Counted from the first letter of the stretch, positions 1 to 5,700 are shown. The stretch: DNA of 7,377 nucleotides from an uncultured Collinsella sp. (GCA_900550185.1 URRN01000101.1:1-7377), one strand, 5' to 3'. Numbers and translations are program-made. The notes: generated by a model not told the origin, from the sequence alone.

Positions 1-1
1 T

Positions 2-352
2 GCCGAAGCAGATGCCCCGGGCCTCGTAACCCAGAAGCGATGCGGCATTCAGAAGGTCGATGACGCGCAAATCGTGCAGCGACTGCATGACCGGATGACC
101 TGCGATGTCTTCCGGCGCGAAGCGAAAAACCGTCCCTGGCTTTTCGCTCGTGCCATCGACCGCATCGACCACGATCAAGAAATCGTGATCGCGTACGACG
201 GGAAGCAAGTCCATCGTCATGCACCCGGCGTCGAAGAGCGACACATGTTCGGGAAACGAATACTTTTCGGTGAGTTCGTCGAAAACGGCAGGCCCGATCC
301 CGTCATCGAGCATGAGGCGATTTCCGACGCAGATGATTGCTATTTTTTCCAT
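2..352 (-). CDS. hyaD: NiFe-hydrogenase maturation protease (HyaD/HycI family, peptidase A31), partial
   Basis: This endopeptidase family trims the C-terminal extension of the NiFe-hydrogenase large subunit after nickel insertion, in the cytoplasm. Reading leftwards from ATG 352, 117 residues are visible before the window edge; family members are about 150-165 residues, so the C-terminus is missing. The N-terminus MEKIAIICVGNRLMLDDGIG carries the family GNxLxxDDGxG signature. The three nickel-contact positions known from E. coli HybD (E16, D62, H93) match D16, D63 (VVDAVDG) and H93 (SLHDLRVIDLL). An in-frame TAG at 364-362 limits the start, and GGATAGGGG just upstream is a fair ribosome site. 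In hya operons this gene follows the cytochrome b gene, which fits the tail of the frame just upstream. Family assignment is firm; the exact subgroup (HyaD, HybD, HycI or HoxM) is not, so the symbol is provisional. Confidence 0.85.
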   Translation of the reverse strand, partial: MEKIAIICVGNRLMLDDGIGPAVFDELTEKYSFPEHVSLFDAGCMTMDLLPVVRDHDFLIVVDAVDGTSEKPGTVFRFAPEDIAGHPVMQSLHDLRVIDLLNAASLLGYEARGICFG

Positions 353-455
353 ACCCCTATCCTAGCGTCGCAGGCGCGAAAAGCGCGAAGCGATCGGACG
401 GTCGGCATGAAAAACGCAAAGGAACACAGTCACGACGATACGAAGCATCGTAACG

Positions 456-575
456 TCAGAATATGCCCGAGACGAACAGGAATTCCAGCGACTTGAGGCG
501 CGAGCCCACATGCTCGCGCGCCCACGACTGGCACAGATGAAGCACCTCGAAGGAAACGCGCACAGGAGGGTTGCT
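456..575 (-). other. Possible C-terminal remnant of a NiFe-hydrogenase b-type cytochrome (HyaC-like)
   Basis: The last 39 or so codons of the chimeric dapB frame read as plausible protein unrelated to DapB. The spacing of H81, ARE (87-89), GSR (92-94) and VSG (103-105) resembles, from memory, the end of HyaC-type cytochromes, where a last membrane helix is followed by H..Y...RED...R..S......SGYR. The following gene on the same strand is a hydrogenase maturation protease, and hyaC-hyaD is the usual order. The resemblance is loose and short, so this is inference; it could be the tail of any gene of that operon. A small stem (ACGAT/ATCGT at 435-451) lies just after the stop, and the 103 bases before the protease gene hold no recognised gene. 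Confidence 0.35.
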
Positions 576-779
576 CTCGACGACGGCGTCGAAGGTCGCG
601 ACGTTCGAGAAGTCGATGATGACGTCGGCAGCCGGTGCGTTCTCGAGCTCGCTCAAATCGAAGCCAATCTGGGTCACGATATCAAAAACGGGCTGCCCGG
701 CGGCGTCGACAATGCCTTCGGCGGTAGTGCGGATGAGCGAGCCCATGCGGCCCGTTCCCATAATGACGGTCTTAATCAA
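456..779 (-). pseudogene. dapB: Truncated dapB (4-hydroxy-tetrahydrodipicolinate reductase) fused to a foreign tail
   Basis: DapB reduces the DapA product with NAD(P)H in the diaminopimelate/lysine pathway. The frame starts at TTG 779, overlapping the end of dapA by 8 bases, with AAGGGAG at 795-789 as ribosome site. Residues 1-68 are DapB-like: the nucleotide-binding loop MGTGRMG (residues 7-13) and VIIDFSNVATFDAVVE (53-68, the end of the Rossmann part). After residue 68 the match stops. The GTTG loop, the catalytic HHxxKxDxPSGTA motif and the whole C-terminal domain are absent, and the frame ends at 107 residues against a usual ~250. It cannot be a working reductase. The last ~39 codons look like another gene (separate entry). 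This is a deletion or rearrangement junction near 560-580, or an assembly join. A functional dapB must lie elsewhere if the strain makes diaminopimelate. Confidence 0.8.
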
Positions 780-1662
780 GTAGACCAGCTCCCTTCAGAG
801 CATCGGTAAGTGCGGCTCGCGTGTCGTCTGCCATGGGGCACAGCGGCATACGGTAGTTTGCCTCGATCATGCCCATCTGGGCGAGCGCTTCCTTGACGGG
901 GATGGGGTTGACCTCGCTAAAGAGGGCGTTGATGAGCGGCTGGCCGGCAATCTGGATATCGCGGGCGCGCGCTACGTCGCCGTCCAGATAAGCGCGGCAC
1001 ATGTCGTGTACAAGCTGCGGCTGCACGTCGGCCCACACGCTGATGGTGCCCGAAGCGCCCAGGCTCATGAGCGGCACTGTGAGTGCATCCTCGCCCGAGT
1101 ACATGCGGAAATCGTCGGACAGCAGGTGGGCGATCTTGGCCGCGTAGGCGACGTTGCCCGAGGCCTCCTTGATGCCCATGATGTTGGGGTGCGCGGCTAG
1201 GCGCTCTACGTTGCGCTCGCTGATACCGCAGCCGCAGCGGCCGGGGATGTTGTACAGGATGCAGGGGATGTCAACGGCATCGGCGACGGTCTTAAAGTGC
1301 TGATAGATACCCTCTTCGTTGGACTTGTTGTAGTAGGGGGTAATGAGCAGCAGGCCGTCGGCTCCCAAGCCCTGGTAAGTAAGCGACTTGGTGAGCATGG
1401 TCTGCGTGGAGTTGGAGCCTGAGCCGGCGATGACGGGGACGCGTCCTGCAACATGCTTGACCACGGCGGCGACGACGGAGTTGTCCTCGTCATCGGTCAT
1501 CGTGGCGCTCTCGCCGGTGGTGCCCAGGGTGAGAATGGCGTCGGTGCCATTTTGCAAGTGGAAATCGATAAGGCGCTCGAGCGCGTCAAAGTCGACACTG
1601 CCGTCCTTTTTAAACGGCGTAACCAGGGCGACGATTGAGCCCTCGAGGTTGCGGATATCCAT
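772..1662 (-). CDS. dapA: 4-hydroxy-tetrahydrodipicolinate synthase DapA (internal start within the LysA-DapA frame)
   Basis: DapA condenses pyruvate with aspartate semialdehyde, the first committed step to diaminopimelate and lysine. From ATG 1662 the product is 296 residues, the full family length. Active-site residues are all present: T48/T49 (GTTGES), Y111 (TPYYN), Y137 (ILYNIPGR), R142 and the Schiff-base lysine K165 (GIKEASGN); NPIPVK near the end is also typical. AAGGAG at 1674-1669 sits 6 bases before this ATG, so independent initiation is likely even though the frame is open from LysA. Compared with E. coli DapA, lysine-binding H53, H56 and E84 are replaced by D57, D60 and T88, while N80 is kept (N84), suggesting weak or no lysine feedback. 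The end overlaps the dapB start by 8 bases. The enzyme should act in the cytoplasm whether free or fused. Confidence 0.92.
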   Translation of the reverse strand: MDIRNLEGSIVALVTPFKKDGSVDFDALERLIDFHLQNGTDAILTLGTTGESATMTDDEDNSVVAAVVKHVAGRVPVIAGSGSNSTQTMLTKSLTYQGLGADGLLLITPYYNKSNEEGIYQHFKTVADAVDIPCILYNIPGRCGCGISERNVERLAAHPNIMGIKEASGNVAYAAKIAHLLSDDFRMYSGEDALTVPLMSLGASGTISVWADVQPQLVHDMCRAYLDGDVARARDIQIAGQPLINALFSEVNPIPVKEALAQMGMIEANYRMPLCPMADDTRAALTDALKGAGLLD

Positions 1663-3081
1663 GTTCTTCTCCTTCGCTTCCGCGATCTGGATGCGCTTAT
1701 TCCATTGGGCGGCGACGGCCAAGCGCTCGTCCTGAGCGCGATGGCGAGCACTTTCGGCGCGCGACTTGGCCAGCAGCTCTCGGCCGCACGGCAGCACATC
1801 GAGTGTGGCAAAATAATCGCCCGGGCGCTCGGCGCGGCGGATGAGGTCGGCCGAGCCGTCGGGGCGCAGCAGCACCTCGGCGGAGCGCAGGCGTCCGTTG
1901 TAGTTGTAGCCCATGGAGTAGCCATGCGCGCCGGTATCGTGGATCACGAGTACATCACCCATGTCGATCTGCGGTAGCTCGCGGTCGATGGCGAACTTGT
2001 CATTGTTCTCGCACAGATTGCCCGTAATGTCGTACGTGTTTGTGACAGGCGCCGCGGTCTTGTCGGAGCCACCCGGCTGGCCCATCACTGTAATGTGGTG
2101 GTAGGCGCCATACATGGCAGGGCGGATCAGATCGACGGCGCTTGCGTCGACACCGATATAGTCCTTGTAGATCTGCTTTTCGTGGATGGCCTTGGTGACC
2201 AGGCAGCCGTAGGGGCCCATCATAAAGCGGCCCATCTCGGTGCAGATGGCCACATCGCCCATGTCGGCGGGAACCAGGATCTCGTCGTATGCCGCGTGCA
2301 CTCCCTCGCCGATGGCGTGAATGTCGTTGGCCTGCTGCTCTGGCAGGTAGGGGATGCCGACGCCGCCGGATAGATTGATGAAGGCGACGTGTGCGCCGGT
2401 CTCGCGCTCCAGGCGCACGGCAAGCTCAAAGAGGATGCGCGCGAGCTTGGGGTAGTAGTCGTTGGTGACGGTGTTGCTGGCAAGGAATGCGTGGATGCCA
2501 AAGTCCTCGGCGCCCTTGGCCTTGAGCATGCGGAAGGCATCAAAGAGCTGCTCGGTGGTCATGCCGTACTTGGAATCGCCCGGGTTGTCCATAATGCCGT
2601 TGGAAAGCTGGAACAGGCCGCCCGGGTTAAAACGGCAGCTCACCGTCTTGGGGATGGGTCCCGCGACGCGCTCGTAAAACTCAATGTGGCTGATATCGTC
2701 GAAGTTGACGATGGCGCCCAACTTGTCGGCAAGCTCAAAGTCTGCCGCCGGCGTGTCGTTGGACGAGAACATGATGTCATGGCCGGTGATGCCCAGCGAG
2801 CGGGCGATCATGAGCTCGGTATAGCTCGAGCAATCGCAGCCGCAGCCGTATTCGTTGAGAATTGAGATAAGGGCCGGGTTGGGGTTGGCCTTGACGGCAA
2901 AGTACTCCTTAAACCCCGGGTTCCACGCAAAGGCGTCGCGCACTTCTTGCATGTTGCGGCGGATACCCGCCTCGTCGTATAGATGAAACGGCGTGGGGAA
3001 CTGCTCGACGATATGCTCGAGCGTCTCCTTGTCCACAAACGGCTGCTTGGCCGCATATGCCTCGTTGGGAGTCAATGACAT
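772..3081 (-). CDS. lysA: Diaminopimelate decarboxylase LysA, in-frame fusion with DapA
   Basis: The 769-residue frame begins with LysA, the PLP enzyme that decarboxylates meso-diaminopimelate to L-lysine. The PLP lysine is K64 in YFAVKANPNP. Further landmarks are GIHAFLASN (195-203), the phosphate-binding SGGVG (238-242), EMGR (282-285), CENNDKF (357-363, the cross-subunit cysteine motif) and HGYSMGYNYNGR (386-397). LysA similarity ends near residue 430. A charged, alanine-rich, probably helical stretch of ~43 residues (431-473) leads without a stop into a complete DapA (474-769). The start at 3081 has GAGG at 3095-3092, 10 bases upstream, inside the riboswitch expression platform. LysA alone is normally ~420-430 residues. 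LysC-LysA fusions are known in other bacteria; LysA-DapA is not a standard one. The lost stop may be genuine or a sequencing error: a TAA lies in another frame at 1699-1697. Confidence 0.9.
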   Translation of the reverse strand: MSLTPNEAYAAKQPFVDKETLEHIVEQFPTPFHLYDEAGIRRNMQEVRDAFAWNPGFKEYFAVKANPNPALISILNEYGCGCDCSSYTELMIARSLGITGHDIMFSSNDTPAADFELADKLGAIVNFDDISHIEFYERVAGPIPKTVSCRFNPGGLFQLSNGIMDNPGDSKYGMTTEQLFDAFRMLKAKGAEDFGIHAFLASNTVTNDYYPKLARILFELAVRLERETGAHVAFINLSGGVGIPYLPEQQANDIHAIGEGVHAAYDEILVPADMGDVAICTEMGRFMMGPYGCLVTKAIHEKQIYKDYIGVDASAVDLIRPAMYGAYHHITVMGQPGGSDKTAAPVTNTYDITGNLCENNDKFAIDRELPQIDMGDVLVIHDTGAHGYSMGYNYNGRLRSAEVLLRPDGSADLIRRAERPGDYFATLDVLPCGRELLAKSRAESARHRAQDERLAVAAQWNKRIQIAEAKEKNMDIRNLEGSIVALVTPFKKDGSVDFDALERLIDFHLQNGTDAILTLGTTGESATMTDDEDNSVVAAVVKHVAGRVPVIAGSGSNSTQTMLTKSLTYQGLGADGLLLITPYYNKSNEEGIYQHFKTVADAVDIPCILYNIPGRCGCGISERNVERLAAHPNIMGIKEASGNVAYAAKIAHLLSDDFRMYSGEDALTVPLMSLGASGTISVWADVQPQLVHDMCRAYLDGDVARARDIQIAGQPLINALFSEVNPIPVKEALAQMGMIEANYRMPLCPMADDTRAALTDALKGAGLLD
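1669..1674 (-). promoter_or_regulatory. Internal ribosome binding site of dapA
   Basis: AAGGAG, 6 bases before ATG 1662, is a near-consensus Shine-Dalgarno lying inside the continuous LysA-DapA frame, where it is read as Lys-Glu. It argues that dapA was, and may still be, translated as a separate protein. Confidence 0.75.
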
Positions 3082-3152
3082 GTCCCGTAAACCTCGCTAT
3101 CCAGACGGCGCTACCTGCGCATCGAATCCGCATAGCGTGGACCCAATGTCCG
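3082..3152 (-). promoter_or_regulatory. Expression platform of the lysine riboswitch (translational switch)
   Basis: Between the aptamer and ATG 3081 there is no stem followed by a U-run, so transcription termination is unlikely. Two competing pairings are visible. The aptamer's P1 3' strand, CGCTATCC (3159-3152), is a perfect complement of GGATAGCG (3102-3095), and that pairing leaves most of the Shine-Dalgarno AGG (3094-3092) free. A second copy of CGCTAT at 3137-3132, preceded by CC, pairs with ATAGCGAGG (3100-3092) at 8 of 9 positions and buries the Shine-Dalgarno. Lysine-stabilised P1 should free the second pairing and block translation. The pairings are seen; the switching mechanism is inferred. 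Confidence 0.55.
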
Positions 3153-3309
3153 GATAGCGCTCCCGCATTGCTGCAGACAGTCCTGCGGGTGTTTCCCGCA
3201 GGCCCACCAGGCTGTTCGTGCCCGAAAAACCCAGTTCGGCGGGTTTCGCCTCCCCACGGGGTCAAAGCCTGCCGGCTCGCCCGCGGCTCTTCGTGCCCGC
3301 GCCTCTATC
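3153..3309 (-). ncRNA. Lysine riboswitch (L-box) aptamer
   Basis: The minus-strand leader of lysA carries the conserved blocks of the lysine riboswitch in order. GATAGAGGCGCG begins at 3309 (B. subtilis lysC leader: GATAGAGGTGCG). Next come a GGGGAGGCG...CGCCGAAC block (near 3249-3235) like GGGGAGCG...CGCCGAAG, then a perfect hairpin CCTGCGGG/CCCGCAGG (3202-3182), then ACTGTC, and finally GGAGCGCTATC ending at 3153, like GGAGGGCTATC. P1 is formed by GATAG (3309-3305) with CTATC (3157-3153). Its place directly before a lysine-biosynthesis operon fits repression by lysine. The internal helices were not folded in full, but the order and spacing of the blocks make the call strong. Confidence 0.88.
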
Positions 3310-3313
3310 AAGT

Positions 3314-3343
3314 GGTAAAGACCCTATCACGTTGCACTTTACC
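3314..3343. repeat. Inverted repeat between the divergent promoters
   Basis: GGTAAAG (3314-3320) and CTTTACC (3337-3343) form a perfect 7-bp inverted repeat with a 16-base spacer. It covers the lysA -10 box and the amidohydrolase -35 box. It may be an operator for an unknown regulator or a chance repeat. Confidence 0.4.
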
Positions 3344-3349
3344 AAACAA
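3321..3349 (-). promoter_or_regulatory. Predicted promoter of the lysA-dapA operon
   Basis: TTGTTT (3349-3344), a 17-base spacer and TAGGGT (3326-3321) preceded by TGA as an extended -10. The start point would fall near 3314, a few bases before the riboswitch P1 helix, which supports the assignment. The boxes are imperfect. Confidence 0.45.
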
Positions 3350-3366
3350 GAGTATTCGTATATAAC
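3338..3366 (+). promoter_or_regulatory. Predicted promoter of the M20 amidohydrolase gene
   Basis: TTTACC (3338-3343), a 17-base spacer and TATAAC (3361-3366). The -35 box abuts the -35 box of the divergent lysA promoter, so the two promoters probably compete or share control. A leader of about 90 bases follows, containing a direct repeat of TGCGGCA. Confidence 0.45.
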
Positions 3367-3461
3367 GTTTAAAAAATGCAGGGATATGCTGGAAATAAGG
3401 GTGCGGCAATCTTGCGGCACAATAAGATGGTAACTGGCGCGCGCCTATGAAAGGAATCCCT

Positions 3462-4649
3462 ATGACCGAGCTCCAAGAACTCCGTCGTTATCGTCGCGAC
3501 TTGCACCGCATTCCGGAGCTCGACTTCAATCTTCCGCAGACTATCGCCTATATTGAAGGCGTGCTCGCTCCGCTCGCCTGCGAGGTGACCCATCCGTGCC
3601 CCAGCTGCGTCTGCGCTTTCTTCGATGCCGGCACGGGCGCCGCGCATGCCACGGCGATTCGCGCCGACATGGACGCTCTGCCCATCGCGGAGGCAACGGG
3701 CGCGGCCTTTGCCTCGACGCATCCCGCTAAGATGCATGCGTGCGGTCACGACGGTCACATGGCCATGGTGCTTGCCGCCGCGACTTATGTCGATCGCACG
3801 ATTCGTGAGCAGCCGGGTGCCATCAAGCGCAACGTGCTCTTTGTGTTTCAGCCGGCCGAGGAAACGACCGGTGGCGCCAAGACGGTGTGTGAGAGCGGCG
3901 TATTCGAGCGCTACGGGGCGGATCGCATCTTCGGCTTCCACGTATGGCCCGATTTGCCCGCCGGCACGTTGGCGAGCTGTTCCGGTCCGCTGCTGGCGCG
4001 CTCAAGTGAGACGCACATTCATATCCATGGCACGAGCATCCATATCGCCAAGACCTACGGCGTTCCAGTCGAGGAATCGCATGATGCCGCGCTGGCAGCG
4101 GCCAAGTTCTTGGTTTCCGAGCGCGAGCTCATGGACGAGTTGGGTGCCGACGAGCCCTGCATTGGTAAGTTCGGCCTGCTGCAGGCCGGCACCGTCTGCA
4201 ATGCGGTGGCGGGGGAGGCCCATGTGGCTGGCAGCCTGCGCGTGTTTACGGACGGTATGTTCGACCGTGCGCGCGAGGGCGTACGCCGTGCGCTCGACGA
4301 GGCGTGCACCGCAACGGGCTGTACGTACGATCTCGACTTTGCCGAGGGCTATCCGCCAGTCGATAACGACCCCGAGTTGTTTGCCCACATTGCGCCTGCC
4401 TTGCCCGAGTTGCAACTTGTGGACGAGCCGCTGTTAATTGCCGAGGACTTTGCTTTCTATCAGCGCCATCTGCCGGGCGTGTTCTTCTTGCTGGGCACGG
4501 GCGTGCCGGAGGGTCAAGAAAACCCGAGCGATTCGGATGGCTGCCCCGCCTATGCAACAAGCGCCCTGCATACCGATAGCATGCTCTTTGACGAGGAAAT
4601 CCTACTCAAGGGCCTCGATGTCTACAAACGATTGCTTTTGCTTGACTAA
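3462..4649 (+). CDS. M20-family metal-dependent amidohydrolase (amidohydrolase / N-acyl amino acid deacylase)
   Basis: This cytoplasmic two-metal hydrolase of the M20D type cleaves N-acyl groups from amino acids; exact substrate unknown. ATG 3462 is chosen over ATG 3447 because AAAGGA (3450-3455) lies 6 bases before it, giving 395 residues, the usual length. Visible motifs: RRDLHRIPEL near the start, RADMDALP (67-74), the metal ligands C94 and H96 in HACGHDGH, E133/E134 in FQPAEE, H160 in FGFHVWP, and H370 in ALHTDSM near the end. The dimerisation-domain motif is the SIHIAK variant (192-197) rather than GGHGAxPH. B. subtilis YkuR, an N-acetyl-diaminopimelate deacetylase, belongs to the same family, and the gene lies back-to-back with lysA-dapA, so a role in diaminopimelate synthesis is possible. 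Hippurate-hydrolase-like or peptide scavenging roles are equally compatible. The frame is intact. Confidence 0.85.
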   Translation: MTELQELRRYRRDLHRIPELDFNLPQTIAYIEGVLAPLACEVTHPCPSCVCAFFDAGTGAAHATAIRADMDALPIAEATGAAFASTHPAKMHACGHDGHMAMVLAAATYVDRTIREQPGAIKRNVLFVFQPAEETTGGAKTVCESGVFERYGADRIFGFHVWPDLPAGTLASCSGPLLARSSETHIHIHGTSIHIAKTYGVPVEESHDAALAAAKFLVSERELMDELGADEPCIGKFGLLQAGTVCNAVAGEAHVAGSLRVFTDGMFDRAREGVRRALDEACTATGCTYDLDFAEGYPPVDNDPELFAHIAPALPELQLVDEPLLIAEDFAFYQRHLPGVFFLLGTGVPEGQENPSDSDGCPAYATSALHTDSMLFDEEILLKGLDVYKRLLLLD

Positions 4650-4663
4650 GGCGTGAAGGACTA

Positions 4664-4687
4664 TTTGTTCTAGAAAATACGAACAAA
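4664..4687. repeat. Inverted repeat upstream of higBA (candidate HigA operator)
   Basis: TTTGTTC (4664-4670) and GAACAAA (4681-4687), a perfect 7-bp inverted repeat with a 10-base AT-rich spacer, lies where the -35 region of the higBA promoter should be. HigA-type antitoxins bind such palindromes to repress their own operon. It is too AT-rich to be a convincing terminator for the preceding gene. Confidence 0.45.
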
Positions 4688-4694
4688 CGTACGA

Positions 4695-4700
4695 TATAAT
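4695..4700 (+). promoter_or_regulatory. Predicted -10 box of the higBA promoter
   Basis: A consensus TATAAT lies 51 bases before the higB start. No good -35 box is seen at 16-18 bases upstream; the palindrome at 4664-4687 occupies that place, which would suit repression by HigA. Confidence 0.5.
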
Positions 4701-4727
4701 AGAGATGTAAGTCTATAGAAACGTTTG

Positions 4728-4740
4728 ACGTTACTAACGT
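4728..4740. repeat. 13-bp palindrome in the higBA leader
   Basis: ACGTTA-C-TAACGT is a perfect 6-bp inverted repeat around one base, between the predicted transcription start and the higB ribosome site (AAGG at 4741-4744). It is a second candidate HigA operator. Confidence 0.4.
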
Positions 4741-4751
4741 AAGGCGATACT

Positions 4752-5033
4752 ATGATTGCATCGTATAAAGATGAGGATACCGAACGCTTTGCCATGGGTG
4801 TGCGGGTCAGGAGGTTCGTGCCCTTTGAGCGTGTTGCGTTGAGGAAGATTCGCCAACTGCAGGTTTGTGCTTCGCTTGATGATCTTCGCGTTCCACCGGG
4901 CAACCGCCTGGAAGCTTTGAAGGGCGATCGTGCCGGGCAATATAGCATCCGTGTTAACGAGCGCTATCGGGTCTGTTTTGAGTGGAGACAGGAGATGGCT
5001 TGGAATGTCGAAATCGTCGATTATCACAAGTGA
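4752..5033 (+). CDS. higB: HigB-family toxin (RelE/ParE superfamily mRNA interferase)
   Basis: HigB toxins cleave mRNA on the ribosome when not bound by HigA. The 93-residue product has the family's length and its landmarks: LKGDRAGQYSIRV (56-68), YRVCF (72-76) and a C-terminal DYH (90-92). By position K57, R73, Y91 and H92 correspond to conserved catalytic-region residues of Proteus vulgaris HigB. ATG 4752 follows AAGG by 7 bases. The toxin gene comes first and overlaps the antitoxin gene by 29 bases, the order typical of higBA and opposite to most toxin-antitoxin pairs. No truncation or active-site loss is visible, so the toxin is probably functional. Confidence 0.88.
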   Translation: MIASYKDEDTERFAMGVRVRRFVPFERVALRKIRQLQVCASLDDLRVPPGNRLEALKGDRAGQYSIRVNERYRVCFEWRQEMAWNVEIVDYHK

Positions 5034-5346
5034 TGAGACTTCGGCCGATTTGCTGTCGCCGGTGACTCCTGGTGAGCTTCTCAAAGAGGAGTTTCTTGTT
5101 CCCATGGGCATTTCTCAATATCGCCTTGCGAAAGAGACCGGGATTCCTGCTCAGCGTATCGGGCAGATTGTCTTGGGAAAACGTCGCGTGACGGCCGACA
5201 CCGACCTCCGTCTTTGCCGTTATTTTGGCCTGACGGATGGTTATTGGCTGCGTGCTCAGGTGGCGTTTGACCTTGAGGCCGAGAAAAGGCGGATCGAACC
5301 GGAACTCGACAAGATCGTTCCTGTTCAGCAGGCTATCGCACTGTAG
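5005..5346 (+). CDS. higA: HigA-family antitoxin (XRE helix-turn-helix)
   Basis: HigA binds and neutralises HigB and represses the shared promoter. ATG 5005 lies within the 3' end of higB, with GGAG (4991-4994) 10 bases upstream, giving 113 residues. The frame stays open upstream to 4930, but that part is out-of-frame higB and is excluded. The HigA signature TPGELLKEEFLVPMGISQYR (21-40) leads into a helix-turn-helix with recognition helix about 48-58 (PAQRIGQIVLG), then LCRYFG and a C-terminal helix. A 10-15-residue N-terminal extension precedes the core. The stop TAG (5344-5346) shares its last base with a GTG of the next frame. Confidence 0.88.
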   Translation: MSKSSIITSDETSADLLSPVTPGELLKEEFLVPMGISQYRLAKETGIPAQRIGQIVLGKRRVTADTDLRLCRYFGLTDGYWLRAQVAFDLEAEKRRIEPELDKIVPVQQAIAL

Positions 5347-5375
5347 TGCTCAAAGATGATGGGGGTGGCGCGGCG

Positions 5376-5699
5376 ATGAGGCGACGCCGACAGTCTGCCG
5401 TATATAGTCCGGGTGGATGCGGGTGCGGTTTGCTGCTGCTTCCGGTTATTGCTGTGAGCATTGGCGTGATGTTTGCGCTTGCCGGGCTTGCCGCGGCGGC
5501 GCTCGTGCTGTTTATCACTGCCATCGGCGTGACGATTTGGCTCTGCCGCAATCGCGAGCAACGCCGTGCCGACGGTAAAACCAATGTCGGCTGGGTCGTC
5601 TTTCTGATCATTGCGTACCTGCTGAGTGCCAGCTACCTTGTTTTCTTTGTCCTGTTGATGATCAGTGCCTTTACCGGGGAATCCGTCACGGTGGGTTGA
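5376..5699 (+). CDS. Small multi-pass membrane protein of unknown function
   Basis: I do not recognise this family. From ATG 5376 it is 107 residues: a basic N-terminus (MRRRR), a Gly/Cys patch (GGCGCG, 13-18), a long hydrophobic stretch at about 19-57 that could form two helices, a charged loop (CRNREQRRADGKTN, 57-70), and a further hydrophobic segment at 71-98. The positive-inside rule puts the N-terminus and the loop in the cytoplasm. A GTG at 5346 overlaps the higA stop and could extend it by 10 residues, but has no ribosome site; ATG 5376 follows GGGGGTGG by 8 bases. It is close enough to higA to be co-transcribed. Nothing in it suggests a toxin-antitoxin role. Confidence 0.6.
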   Translation: MRRRRQSAVYSPGGCGCGLLLLPVIAVSIGVMFALAGLAAAALVLFITAIGVTIWLCRNREQRRADGKTNVGWVVFLIIAYLLSASYLVFFVLLMISAFTGESVTVG

Positions 5700-5700
5700 T

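Noticed and set aside
74..496. 140-residue open frame on the plus strand
   Set aside because: It is the complement of the hydrogenase maturation protease frame, whose motifs are clear on the minus strand; the plus translation shows no family features.
2389..2865. 158-residue open frame on the plus strand inside lysA
   Set aside because: Opposite-strand shadow of a well-conserved enzyme region; no ribosome site and no recognisable domain.
3182..3202. Perfect 8-bp GC-rich hairpin as a transcription terminator
   Set aside because: It has no T-run on either side and falls exactly where a helix of the lysine riboswitch aptamer belongs.
3082..3330. T-box leader instead of a riboswitch
   Set aside because: No T-box sequence (TGGNACCGCG-like) is present, while the ordered lysine-aptamer blocks are.
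3369..3941. 190-residue open frame on the minus strand
   Set aside because: It overlaps the promoter and the N-terminal third of the M20 amidohydrolase, whose catalytic motifs are in the plus frame; it is a GC-driven shadow.
4650..4751. Terminator for the amidohydrolase gene in the AT-rich gap
   Set aside because: The only inverted repeat there is AT-rich, lacks a following T-run and overlaps the higBA promoter, so an operator is more likely.
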